From: CAZYWA01 sp964650975 [NCBI: uncultured bacterium]
Lineage (GTDB): Bacteria > JADJOY01
Length of the DNA: 6,882 bases
Direction of reading: 5' to 3'
Assembly (NCBI GenBank): GCA_964650975.1
Contig: CAZYWA010000439.1
Coordinates: 1-6,882 of the forward strand
Positions 1 to 5,554 of this stretch are shown piece by piece (the stretch's first letter is position 1; every line of letters begins with the position of its first letter). The position numbers and the translations under genes were made by a program. The notes beneath the pieces are model-generated. The model was given only the letters and a program-made list of their open reading frames with translations, made no database searches and had not been told where the DNA came from.

Positions 1-30
1 GCGGTTTTCGTGGGGCCCCACCCCCAAATC

Positions 31-146
31 CGGCGCGACTCCGCGCCGACCGGAATCAGGGTTCGACAGCACCCCCCAAGTCAGCTCGCTTCGCTCACCG
101 CGCGCCTGGGGCGCGGGCTCGCTCTCGGAGGGCGGGGGTCCCTCCG
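31..146 (-). terminator. GC-rich hairpins downstream of tyrA, possible transcription end
   Basis: Two perfect hairpins lie in the 161 bases after the tyrA stop. One has a 7-bp stem at 126-132/140-146 (CGGAGGG with CCCTCCG, 7-nt loop), starting about 16 bases past the stop. The other has a 7-bp stem at 31-37/42-48 (CGGCGCG with CGCGCCG, 4-nt loop). Neither is followed by a real U-tract on the minus strand, so intrinsic termination is doubtful. In DNA this GC-rich such hairpins also arise by chance. No gene is visible in 1-161. Confidence 0.25.
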
Positions 147-161
147 GCAGGTCGAGTCGGG

Positions 162-1058
162 TCAGGTGAGGCGGGTGCGCAGGGTGCGGGCTCGGGCGAG
201 CTCGGTGCCGAGTTCGGCGGAGCGGCCCTCGGCGATCAGCGTCTCGAAGAGCGCCAGGCGCGCGCGGTAGGCGGCGATCGCGCGCGCGACCTCCTCGCGG
301 TTCATGAGGCAGATGTCGCGCCACAGGTCGGGGTCGCTGGCCGCGACGCGGGTGAAGTCGCGCAGCCCACCGGCGCTGAACGGCACCAGCTCCTCGCCGC
401 TCGCCTCGCGCGCCGCGACCTCGCCGGCCAGCGCGTACGCGATCACGTGCGGCAGGTGGCTCACCATCGCGAGCACCTGGTCGTGGCGCGCGGCGTCGAG
501 CTCCACCACCCGCATCCCGACGCCCTCCCACAGCGCGCGCACCGCGTCGAGCGCCGCCGCGTCCGTGGCATCCGTGGGAGTCAGAACGCAACAGCGACCC
601 TCGAAGAGCTCGCCGAACGCGGCCGCCATGCCCGAGCGCTCGGTGCCGGCGATCGGGTGACCGCCCACGAACCGCCCTCGCCCGCCGAGCGCCTGCTCGA
701 CCTCGGCCACCAGCCGCGCCTTCACGCTGCCGACGTCGGTCACGATCGTGCTCGCGCCGAGCGCCGGCGCCAGGCCACGAGCCGTCTCTCCCATCGATCC
801 CACGGGCACGGCCAGCACCACCAGATCGGCGCCGTCGACCGCCGCCGCGATGTCGGACGCGGCCTCGTCGATCGCGCCGCGCTCCAGACCGACGTCGAGG
901 TTGGCGCGGTTCCGGCCCACGCCGACGACGTGGCCGAAGAGACCGCGCGCGCGGCCGGCCAGCGCCAGCGAGCCGCCGATCAGCCCCAGCCCCACCACCG
1001 CGACGCGCGCGAACCGCGGCTCGCGCGCCGCGGGCGCGCCGGCACCGCCCGGGGTCAT
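162..1058 (-). CDS. tyrA: Prephenate dehydrogenase (TyrA)
   Basis: Predicted cytosolic enzyme that oxidatively decarboxylates prephenate to 4-hydroxyphenylpyruvate using NAD(P)+, the committed step of tyrosine synthesis. The 298-residue protein has the Rossmann glycine motif GLGLIGGS (23-30), the conserved TDVGSVK (107-113), GGHPIAGTERSG (132-143) carrying the family's catalytic histidine (His134), SHLPH (200-204) in the helical dimerisation domain, and the GLRDFTRVAASDP block (231-243). Length fits a monofunctional TyrA without chorismate mutase or ACT domain, in keeping with the separate chorismate mutase gene upstream. The ATG (1056-1058) overlaps the TGA of the glycosidase-like gene in an ATGA, so translation is probably coupled. 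The first 15 residues are Gly/Ala/Pro-rich and precede the fold, so a later start is possible, but no better start was seen. No ACT domain means no sequence sign of tyrosine feedback control. Confidence 0.95.
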   Translation of the reverse strand: MTPGGAGAPAAREPRFARVAVVGLGLIGGSLALAGRARGLFGHVVGVGRNRANLDVGLERGAIDEAASDIAAAVDGADLVVLAVPVGSMGETARGLAPALGASTIVTDVGSVKARLVAEVEQALGGRGRFVGGHPIAGTERSGMAAAFGELFEGRCCVLTPTDATDAAALDAVRALWEGVGMRVVELDAARHDQVLAMVSHLPHVIAYALAGEVAAREASGEELVPFSAGGLRDFTRVAASDPDLWRDICLMNREEVARAIAAYRARLALFETLIAEGRSAELGTELARARTLRTRLT

Positions 1059-2290
1059 GACCCCGAAGAAGCCGAGGCCGGGAACACCCGCGAGATCGCC
1101 TGCAGGAAGCCGAATAAGTAGTTTCCACTACCGATCGGCCCGGTGCCCTCGGCCGACGGCTCGACCGTGGTGCCCTCGTGCCACTCGTTCCACGAGGTGA
1201 TCCAGATGAGCCCGTGGGTCTCGCCGGCCACCGGCCGGCTGAACGAGCGGGCCATGTCGAGCATGTTCGAGAAATCTTCGAACGAGCTGCTGGGGATGGG
1301 CGGGTTGCAGCAGCGCACCGCGGTGTCGTTGTACTGCGGGATCACGTTGGGGATGAAGTCGACCGGGTTCGTGCGGTCCTTCACCGGGATCGTCGAGGTG
1401 CCCTGGTCCCAGCCGCGGTAGGTGGGCGCCAGCACGCCGCTCCACTGGCTCAGGTTCTGGATGTTCTGCTGGGTGACGGTGTTCGGGTTGTAGAGGTTGT
1501 AGGCGGTGACCGCGTCGTAGAGGCGGATGCGGCTGGGGTTGAAGTTCCCGTCGTAGACCTCGTCGCCCACGATGTAGACGTCGATGCCGCGGCCGTGCAG
1601 CGCGTCGCGCGCGTCCTGCAGCGCGCCCTCCAGATCGCCGGTGATCACCCGCGAGAGATAGATCATCAGCACCGGCCGGCCGCCCACACGGAAGTACTGC
1701 GGGTGGTTCATGTAGGAATCGGCCAGGTACTGGATGTCGCGCTCGAACGCGAGCCGCGGCACCGGCTTCGAGAGATCCAGGGTGAGCTGCGCGAGCTGGA
1801 AGCGGATCGCGATGTCGTAGTGGATGCAGAACTGGATCTGGCTCAGGTTCTGCGCCGAGAGCAGGCCCTCGCGCATGGCGCGGTCCGAATCGCCGCCGAA
1901 CCAGTTGACGGCGAAGACCCCGATGCCCGCCGTGCTGGCGTCGGTGATGTGGTTGCCGGCGACCACCGGATCGTCGCTCGAGTACTGGCCGTAGCGCGAG
2001 GCGCCGGTCACGCCCTTCGCCCACTCGGCCGCGTTCCACCACGGGTAGTAATACGTACCGAGGGTGAACGCGGTCGCGGGGGTGGGCGTCTGGTCGACCG
2101 GGGGCGGATTCTCGCCGCCACCGCCGGTGCCACCACCGCCTCCGCCACCGTCCGAAGGCGGCGGCGTGCCCGGGCCCTCGAAGACGCTCGACGTCGATGC
2201 GCCGCCGCAGCCCACGCCCATCATTCCGACCACGGCCAGCGCCGCGATCACGGCCGCAACCAACCCACCACCTCGATGCTTCTCGACCAT
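1055..2290 (-). CDS. GH99-like (endo-mannosidase/endo-mannanase fold) putative lipoprotein
   Basis: A 411-residue protein probably exported and lipid-anchored. A basic N-terminus (VEKHRGGG) is followed by a hydrophobic stretch (10-27) ending in GVGC with Cys28 as candidate lipidated residue. The lipobox is imperfect because -3 is Gly rather than Leu. Residues 29-73 are a Gly/Pro/Ser/Thr linker with a run of seven glycines. The domain from about 75 on matches the GH99-like glycosidase family: YYYPWW (80-85), VNWFGG (128-133), HPQYFRVGGRPVLMIY (196-211), and ITSWNEWHEGTTVEPS (364-379). Glu369 and Glu372 in the EWHE motif correspond to the two catalytic carboxylates of characterised GH99 enzymes, so activity is plausible. 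GH99 members cleave alpha-mannosides, but GH99-like proteins also occur with polysaccharide loci, so the substrate is unknown. Placement between hisC and tyrA, 37 bp after hisC and overlapping tyrA by 4 bp, is unusual. The start has only a weak upstream GAGG. Confidence 0.85.
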   Translation of the reverse strand: MVEKHRGGGLVAAVIAALAVVGMMGVGCGGASTSSVFEGPGTPPPSDGGGGGGGTGGGGENPPPVDQTPTPATAFTLGTYYYPWWNAAEWAKGVTGASRYGQYSSDDPVVAGNHITDASTAGIGVFAVNWFGGDSDRAMREGLLSAQNLSQIQFCIHYDIAIRFQLAQLTLDLSKPVPRLAFERDIQYLADSYMNHPQYFRVGGRPVLMIYLSRVITGDLEGALQDARDALHGRGIDVYIVGDEVYDGNFNPSRIRLYDAVTAYNLYNPNTVTQQNIQNLSQWSGVLAPTYRGWDQGTSTIPVKDRTNPVDFIPNVIPQYNDTAVRCCNPPIPSSSFEDFSNMLDMARSFSRPVAGETHGLIWITSWNEWHEGTTVEPSAEGTGPIGSGNYLFGFLQAISRVFPASASSGS

Positions 2291-2327
2291 TCCCAGCGCC
2301 TCGACCTTCGTACTTCGGGCCTATTTT

Positions 2328-3437
2328 TTATCGATTCCCCGGCGTTGCGTCCAGCACCGGCCCGAGCGCCTCGAGGAAGCGCTGGTTCTGGGCGGCCGTG
2401 CCGACCGTCACCCGGACCGCGTGCGGCAGCCCATAAATACCGACCGGCCGCACGAAAACCCCTACTCGCTCGAGCGCTCCCGCGACCACAGCACCCGACC
2501 GCCCGGCCAGGTCGACGAGCAGGAAGTTCCCCTGGCTGGGCGCCGCCTCGAGCCCCAGCGCCGCGAGCCCGGCCTCGAGCTGCGCCAGACCGGCCGCGTT
2601 CATCGCCCGGGTGCGCGCCACGTGCTCGCGATCGCCGAGCGCCGCGAGCGCCGCCACCTGCGCCAGCGCGTTCACGTTGAACGGCTGGCGCACCCGCTCG
2701 AGCAAGCCCGCCACCTCGAGATTGCGGGTGGCGGCGTAGCCGATGCGCGTCCCGGCGAGGCCGTACATCTTCGAGAACGTGCGCATGGTGATCACGGCCC
2801 GCGCCGGATCGGCGAGGGTCAGGCTCGACGTGAGCTCCGGGTCGGTCGCGTACTCGATGTAAGCCTCGTCGACGGCGAGCACCACGTGCGGCGGCAGCCC
2901 GGCGAGCAGGCGCCCGAGATCGCCGGATGAGACGTGCGCGCCAGTGGGATTGTTCGGATTCGCCACGAACACGATCCGCACCTCGGGGCCGACCGCGGCG
3001 AGCAGCTCGTCCACGTCGATCTCGCGGCGCACACCCGGCACCTCCCGCGACGTGCCTCCCGCGGCCTGGGTCGCGAGCCCGAACACCACGAAGCTGGCGC
3101 GCGGGAAAACCACGGTTTCGCCAGGACGCAGGAAGGTTCTGACCACCAGCTCGATGATCTCGTTCGAGCCGTTCCCGAGCACGATCCCCGCCGGATCGAC
3201 GCCCAGCTCGCTCGCGAGCGCCGTCTTGAGCTCGCGCCCCGAGCCGTCCGGATAACGGTGCAGGTTGGACGCGGCCGCCCGCACCGCCTCGACCGCGAGC
3301 GGCGACGGACCGAGCTGATTCTCGTTCGACGCCAGCGGAACCGCGTGCTCGAAACCGTAGAGCGCCTGCGCGTCGCGCTCGCTGCGGCCGGGCACGTAGG
3401 GCGCGAGCGTGGCGATGTGCTTTTCGGCGAGACTCAT
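2328..3437 (-). CDS. hisC: HisC-type PLP aminotransferase (histidinol-phosphate / aromatic)
   Basis: A 369-residue class I/II fold aminotransferase of the histidinol-phosphate aminotransferase family. Visible motifs are LASNENQLGPSP (35-46), the cofactor phosphate-binding GNGSNE (88-93), NPNNPTG (160-166), AVDEAYIEY (188-196) with the pyridine-binding Asp190 and Tyr193, the Schiff-base lysine Lys223 in TFSKMYGLAGTRIGY, and the C-terminal RVTVGT (342-347) whose Arg342 would bind the substrate carboxylate. All key residues are present. Family members convert imidazole-acetol phosphate to histidinol phosphate, and many also transaminate aromatic keto acids. Its position between aroQ and tyrA, with no other his gene in view, suggests it supplies the last tyrosine (and perhaps phenylalanine) step. 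A dual role with histidine synthesis is equally possible. The ATG at 3435-3437 begins the family-typical N-terminus. No strong ribosome site is seen. Confidence 0.93.
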   Translation of the reverse strand: MSLAEKHIATLAPYVPGRSERDAQALYGFEHAVPLASNENQLGPSPLAVEAVRAAASNLHRYPDGSGRELKTALASELGVDPAGIVLGNGSNEIIELVVRTFLRPGETVVFPRASFVVFGLATQAAGGTSREVPGVRREIDVDELLAAVGPEVRIVFVANPNNPTGAHVSSGDLGRLLAGLPPHVVLAVDEAYIEYATDPELTSSLTLADPARAVITMRTFSKMYGLAGTRIGYAATRNLEVAGLLERVRQPFNVNALAQVAALAALGDREHVARTRAMNAAGLAQLEAGLAALGLEAAPSQGNFLLVDLAGRSGAVVAGALERVGVFVRPVGIYGLPHAVRVTVGTAAQNQRFLEALGPVLDATPGNR

Positions 3438-3522
3438 GGCGCGGAACTCGAGGTGCTGACCTGCGGTGTTGCGCGAGGGGCGACGAGGTCCGGAACGGGC
3501 CGCGCCGAAGGAGGACCCGCCT

Positions 3523-3858
3523 TCAGCGCGTGGGAGGCTCGGTCCGGCCGGCGGCCTGGATGAGCCGCTCTTCCAGATCGAAGGAAGCGTCGATGAGCGC
3601 CCGGAACACCCGGCGGATCGAATCGGGCGGGAACGGACCCTGGTTCTGCTCGGCCACGCGGTTCAGGATCCGCTCCTCGCGGCCGGCGTCGCGCAGCGGA
3701 CGGCGATCGAGCGCCTTGAGGCCGACCACGGTGACGATGTGGCGCGCCCGCTTGCTCAGGAGCGCCAGGATCTCGGCGTCGATCCGGTCGATGTCGCCGC
3801 GGACACGTTCCAGCTCGACATCGATCAGCGCGCGATCGTCGCACTTCGACTCGGTCAT
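3523..3858 (-). CDS. aroQ: Chorismate mutase, AroQ class
   Basis: A 111-residue all-helical chorismate mutase that rearranges chorismate to prephenate. Aligning by eye with the E. coli mutase domain, the active-site set is retained: Arg20, Arg37, Lys48, Asp57, Arg60 and Glu61 match E. coli Arg11, Arg28, Lys39, Asp48, Arg51 and Glu52. Ser92 matches Ser84. Glu96 stands at the position of Gln88, a change also found in other active AroQ enzymes. Length is that of a stand-alone mutase. The frame stays open upstream to 4011, but those 51 codons are Arg/Pro-rich and unlike the family, so the ATG at 3856-3858 (MTESKCDDRAL) is chosen. It is the first gene of the minus-strand tyrosine operon, with 85 bp to hisC. 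There is no clear Shine-Dalgarno. A TACGAT lies only 9 bases before the ATG, so a near-leaderless transcript is possible but unproved. Confidence 0.9.
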   Translation of the reverse strand: MTESKCDDRALIDVELERVRGDIDRIDAEILALLSKRARHIVTVVGLKALDRRPLRDAGREERILNRVAEQNQGPFPPDSIRRVFRALIDASFDLEERLIQAAGRTEPPTR

Positions 3859-4085
3859 GGGCGCCCGATCGTAGCAGCCACGCGAAGGCCGGGCCAGCGG
3901 CGAGCGGGGCCGGTCGTGTCGGCCCTCCGACCGGAATCTCGGAGATGCCGCCTGGAGCGCGCGAGGCCGAGCGGAGACGGCACCGCGCGGCCGCCTCGGG
4001 TCGGCGCGCACGACGGACCTCGGCGGATCGGCCGGCCCAAAAGCCGGCGCTCGCCCTCCCCAGCCTCGGAAACCACTCCGTACGG

Positions 4086-4121
4086 GAGAAAATGCCCCCT
4101 TTTGCGAGAAAAACCGCCCCC
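4086..4121. repeat. Two direct repeats, GAGAAAA-(N)-CCCCC type
   Basis: GAGAAAATGCCCCC at 4086-4099 is echoed by GAGAAAAACCGCCCCC at 4106-4121, a 20-base period. Each unit has an A-tract followed by a C-tract, so the minus strand reads G-run then T-run twice. Repeated short motifs of this kind occur at ends of insertion sequences as transposase binding sites. Together with the debris to the right this may be a worn element end. No matching inverted copy was found elsewhere in the window. Confidence 0.45.
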
Positions 4122-4147
4122 GACAGCCGTTCAGTAGCCATGATTCC

Positions 4148-4208
4148 AGCTGCTTGTAACGGGTGTCTTTTAGCTGATTGTAACGCTACCTGACAGCTTA
4201 TTGTAAAG
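4148..4208. repeat. Three 14-bp direct repeats, consensus AGCTGATTGTAACG
   Basis: AGCTGCTTGTAACG (4148-4161), AGCTGATTGTAACG (4172-4185) and AGCTTATTGTAAAG (4195-4208) lie head to tail with starts 24 and 23 bases apart, about two helical turns. The first two differ at one base and the third at three from the middle one. They are AT-richer than their surroundings and stop about 90 bp before the integrase remnant. Regular spacing suggests binding sites for one protein on one face of the helix, for example recombinase or transposase sites at an element end. Iteron-like replication sites are a weaker alternative. Confidence 0.65.
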
Positions 4209-4294
4209 TGCTTCGCCAGATCCGATTCCCGCAGACGCGGCCCTGGATCCTCGTCACGCATCCTGCGCTGAGGTGTGCTCCAATCCTCGCCGCC

Positions 4295-4414
4295 CGACCC
4301 GATGCAATCCCAGGCCGCCACACCGAGGACGCGTACCTCGGCTGGATCCGGCGGTTCATGGTGTTCCGCGGCAAGCACCACCCGAGCGAGCTCGTCGCCG
4401 ACGAAGTCACCGCG
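4295..4414 (+). pseudogene. N-terminal fragment of integron-integrase-like tyrosine recombinase
   Basis: The plus-strand reading of about 40 codons contains HTEDAYLGWIRRFMVFRGKH followed by HPSELVADEVTA. This is the SAM-like, core-binding N-terminal domain typical of IntI-type and related phage integrases (family form: RTEEAYVxWIRRFIxFHGKRHPxELGxxEVTAFL). Upstream the expected start region is scrambled (RPDAIPGR replaces the usual RxAIRxRHYSxR). Downstream of VTA the similarity ends at once. The catalytic domain with the Arg...His-x-x-Arg...Tyr residues is absent, so this cannot be functional. The frame happens to stay open to 4804, but those residues are Arg/Ser-rich and unlike any integrase. 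The three direct repeats just upstream may belong to the same dead element. Confidence 0.72.
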
Positions 4415-4595
4415 CCCCTCAGGAAAAGCGCCGCCGCTTCGGAATGGGTCCGCTTGAAGTGCACGCTCCCGATCTTCCCGCCGCTCGTGCCAACGACTTT
4501 GCCGGCGGATCAGCGAAGGCTTCCGCGACGCCGACGTGATTCGCCGCGTAGGCGAGTCGCGCTACCGGCGCGGGGAGGTTCTGCTGGTGGTGGGT

Positions 4596-4699
4596 GTTCT
4601 TGCTCTTCCCGCCGTGGATCGCCTTCATGTACAGGGCGCGGCCGAGGACGAAGGGGATTTTTCCGCCGCGCACAGGTCGGCGAGCCAGTACCAAGCGTC
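4596..4699 (-). pseudogene. Frameshifted fragment of IS110-family transposase
   Basis: On the minus strand, DAWYWLADLCAAE (4699-4661) continues after a one-base loss in a second frame as IPFVLGRALYMKAIHGGKSK then N (4658-4596). Joined, these match the highly conserved stretch of IS110-family DEDD transposases (WYWLADLCAEEGIPFVLGHALYMKAIHGGKAKND). Only the two bases 4659-4660 remain where a Gly codon should be, so the frame break is a single deleted base. The RuvC-like N-terminal start and the C-terminal Ser-containing domain are missing. Further minus-strand residues (about 4595-4540, ending near VARLAYAA) may be more decayed continuation. The fragment begins 0-3 bases from the tetR stop codon. 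It is too short to move. Confidence 0.8.
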
Positions 4700-4701
4700 G
4701 C

Positions 4702-5310
4702 TCAGAGACCAACCGGCTGTCTAAATGCCTGGAGGACACGCGAGGCGAGCTCGCTCGCAAAGGCCTCGCTCACCGGCGCATGTCCAATGATTCGCCGAAA
4801 ATAAAGTGGTCCTGTCAGCGCATCAATGAGCAGGTCGGCGTCGGTACCCCGAGGCAGTTCTCCGGCCGCGATGGCCTGTTGGACCAGGTCTAAATTCATG
4901 GCTCGTCGCGGCAGATAGAAACGTTCGAGGAAGAGTCGCCGAAGCACGGGATCTTCCTGAACATCACTGATCAGGCGGACGGCGACGGGCGAGTCCCTCG
5001 AATGCAGCCACTCCGCGCCGCGGACCACACTCTGATGCAGCCGTTCGAGCGGCGATCCCTCGAGCGGTGGCGCCAGCGCCGGCTTCACCCGCGCGAGGAA
5101 TGCGTCGAGCATGACCGCCTCCTTGCTCCTCCACCAGCGATACAGAGTGGCGGTGCTCACACCTGCCTGCCTGGCCAATTCCTGCGCCGATACTGACGCA
5201 ATCCCCCGCTTCTTCAGCAGACGGTAGGCCGCCCGGAGAATGGCTTGCTTTGAAGCGTCGCTTCGGGGTCGGCCGCGGGGGCGAGGCTTGGAGTTTCGTG
5301 AGTTGGGCAT
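4702..5310 (-). CDS. TetR/AcrR-family transcriptional repressor
   Basis: A 202-residue one-component regulator that would bind operator DNA as a dimer and release it on binding a small ligand. The basic N-terminus (RPRGRPRSDASKQAIL) leads into a TetR helix-turn-helix (about 40-63) with AQELARQAGVSTATLYRWW, the recognition helix being TATLYRWW. The C-terminal half, with DLLIDALTGPLYFRRIIGHA (about 159-177), resembles the TetR C-terminal domain often seen in regulators of SDR or transporter genes. The ATG (5308-5310) is the natural family start, though the ribosome site is weak. It is divergent from the SDR genes across a 121-bp region carrying two operator-like repeats, so it probably represses both itself and the SDR genes. 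Its 3' end touches the IS110 remnant; the last few codons (RQPVGL) could have been altered by that insertion, but length is normal. The ligand is unknown. Confidence 0.92.
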   Translation of the reverse strand: MPNSRNSKPRPRGRPRSDASKQAILRAAYRLLKKRGIASVSAQELARQAGVSTATLYRWWRSKEAVMLDAFLARVKPALAPPLEGSPLERLHQSVVRGAEWLHSRDSPVAVRLISDVQEDPVLRRLFLERFYLPRRAMNLDLVQQAIAAGELPRGTDADLLIDALTGPLYFRRIIGHAPVSEAFASELASRVLQAFRQPVGL

Positions 5311-5340
5311 CGCGCACGGCCTGTTCCCACCGGTTCGGTG

Positions 5341-5369
5341 TATACGACAATAGCAGTTTCGTTTTTAGT
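5341..5369. promoter_or_regulatory. Operator-like repeat O1 (tetR side)
   Basis: The segment starts TATACGACAA and ends in GTTTCGTTTTTAGT (5356-5369), which matches 13 of 14 bases of the same block in O2. The left arm CGACAA is a degenerate partner of GTTTCG, with the same five-base spacer as O2. It covers the -10 box of the predicted tetR promoter and reaches the -35 of the SDR promoter, the place expected for an autorepression site. Confidence 0.65.
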
Positions 5370-5375
5370 TGACAA
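5347..5375 (-). promoter_or_regulatory. Predicted sigma70-type promoter of tetR
   Basis: On the minus strand, TTGTCA (5375-5370) is followed after 17 bases by TATTGT (5352-5347). Predicted initiation near 5340 leaves about 30 bases of leader before the tetR ATG at 5310. The -35 overlaps the -35 of the opposite promoter on the other strand, so the two may compete for polymerase. Confidence 0.55.
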
Positions 5376-5398
5376 GACCACTGTGTTGCGCTTATAAC
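5369..5398 (+). promoter_or_regulatory. Predicted sigma70-type promoter of the SDR genes
   Basis: TTGACA (5369-5374), a consensus -35, and TATAAC (5393-5398), one base from the TATAAT consensus, are 18 bases apart. Initiation is expected near 5405, inside operator O2. This is the clearest promoter in the window and stands out from the GC-rich background. It faces the SDR stub and the intact SDR downstream. Confidence 0.75.
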
Positions 5399-5423
5399 CG
5401 AAACCAGTCGTTTCGTTATTAGT
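5393..5423. promoter_or_regulatory. Operator-like repeat O2 (SDR side), inverted repeat CGAAAC-N5-GTTTCG
   Basis: A perfect inverted repeat, CGAAAC (5399-5404) and GTTTCG (5410-5415) around CAGTC, extends imperfectly outward to TAAC/GTTA. It overlaps the -10 and start point of the SDR promoter. The block GTTTCGTTATTAGT (5410-5423) repeats O1 with one mismatch, 54 bases away. A palindrome of this size over a promoter next to a divergent tetR gene is the usual setting of a TetR-family operator; which protein binds it is inferred from context. Confidence 0.72.
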
Positions 5424-5431
5424 GGCATGCC

Positions 5432-5554
5432 ATGGCGCAAGCATGGTTGATCACGGGGAACGCTCGGGGGCTATCGCGTGTATCGATCAGCCGCTTGCCG
5501 GCGAACAAGACGGCAAGCGATCCGCCGTCCAACCACATCCAAAAGGAGCGGTGA
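5432..5554 (+). pseudogene. Decayed SDR gene: 40-codon N-terminal stub
   Basis: The first ATG frame after the SDR promoter encodes MAQAWLITGNARGLSR and then 24 unrelated residues before TGA. The opening is that of a classical short-chain dehydrogenase: beta-strand AWLITG and cofactor loop GNARGLS, close to the intact neighbour's VWLITGSSRGLG. The last glycine of GxxxGxG is replaced by Ser, and everything after the first turn (NNAG, catalytic Ser, YxxxK) is missing. The sequence therefore looks like a gene that lost its middle, probably by deletion just after the GLSR codons. It lies about 27 bases after the predicted start point and lacks a good ribosome site. A 40-residue peptide could still be made, but I see no reason to give it a function. 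Confidence 0.7.

Larger units (their letters stand above)
3859..4701. other. Gene-free interval filled with mobile-element debris
   Basis: About 840 bp separate aroQ from tetR and contain no intact gene. From 3859 to about 4080 nothing recognisable is seen, apart from whatever promoter serves the aroQ operon. From about 4086 come two sets of short direct repeats, then an integrase scrap and an IS110 transposase scrap in opposite orientations (listed separately). Frames longer than 60 codons here are Arg/Ser/Pro-rich chance frames. I could not assign 4415-4595. A minus-strand reading near 4400-4480 looks moderately protein-like but I do not recognise it. Confidence 0.7.

Noticed and set aside
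10-21. 12-bp perfect palindrome GTGGGGCCCCAC as an operator
   Set aside because: Simple G/C-run palindromes are expected by chance in this composition, and no promoter or regulator is next to it.
2100-2175. GCC/ACC-rich repeat tract
   Set aside because: It is simply the codons for the Gly/Pro linker of the lipoprotein, not an independent repeat element.
1178-2680. 500-codon plus-strand frame
   Set aside because: It is antisense to the GH99-like gene and the end of hisC. Its product is Arg/Val/Asp-rich with no domain, an effect of GC-rich third positions.
3859-4011. Upstream extension of aroQ to an ATG at 4011
   Set aside because: The extra 51 residues are Arg/Pro-rich and outside the AroQ fold; the mutase starts naturally at 3858.
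4148-4208. CRISPR array
   Set aside because: There are only three units of 14 bp, the spacers are 9-10 bp, and no cas gene is present.
3434-4381. 315-codon minus-strand frame overlapping aroQ
   Set aside because: It covers aroQ in another frame and is Arg/Pro/Ala-rich. The aroQ frame carries the recognisable active-site residues. Its stop overlapping the hisC start is coincidence.
5214-5444. Minus-strand frame through the tetR/SDR promoter region
   Set aside because: It overlaps the tetR N-terminus in another frame and crosses both promoters and operators; no domain is seen.
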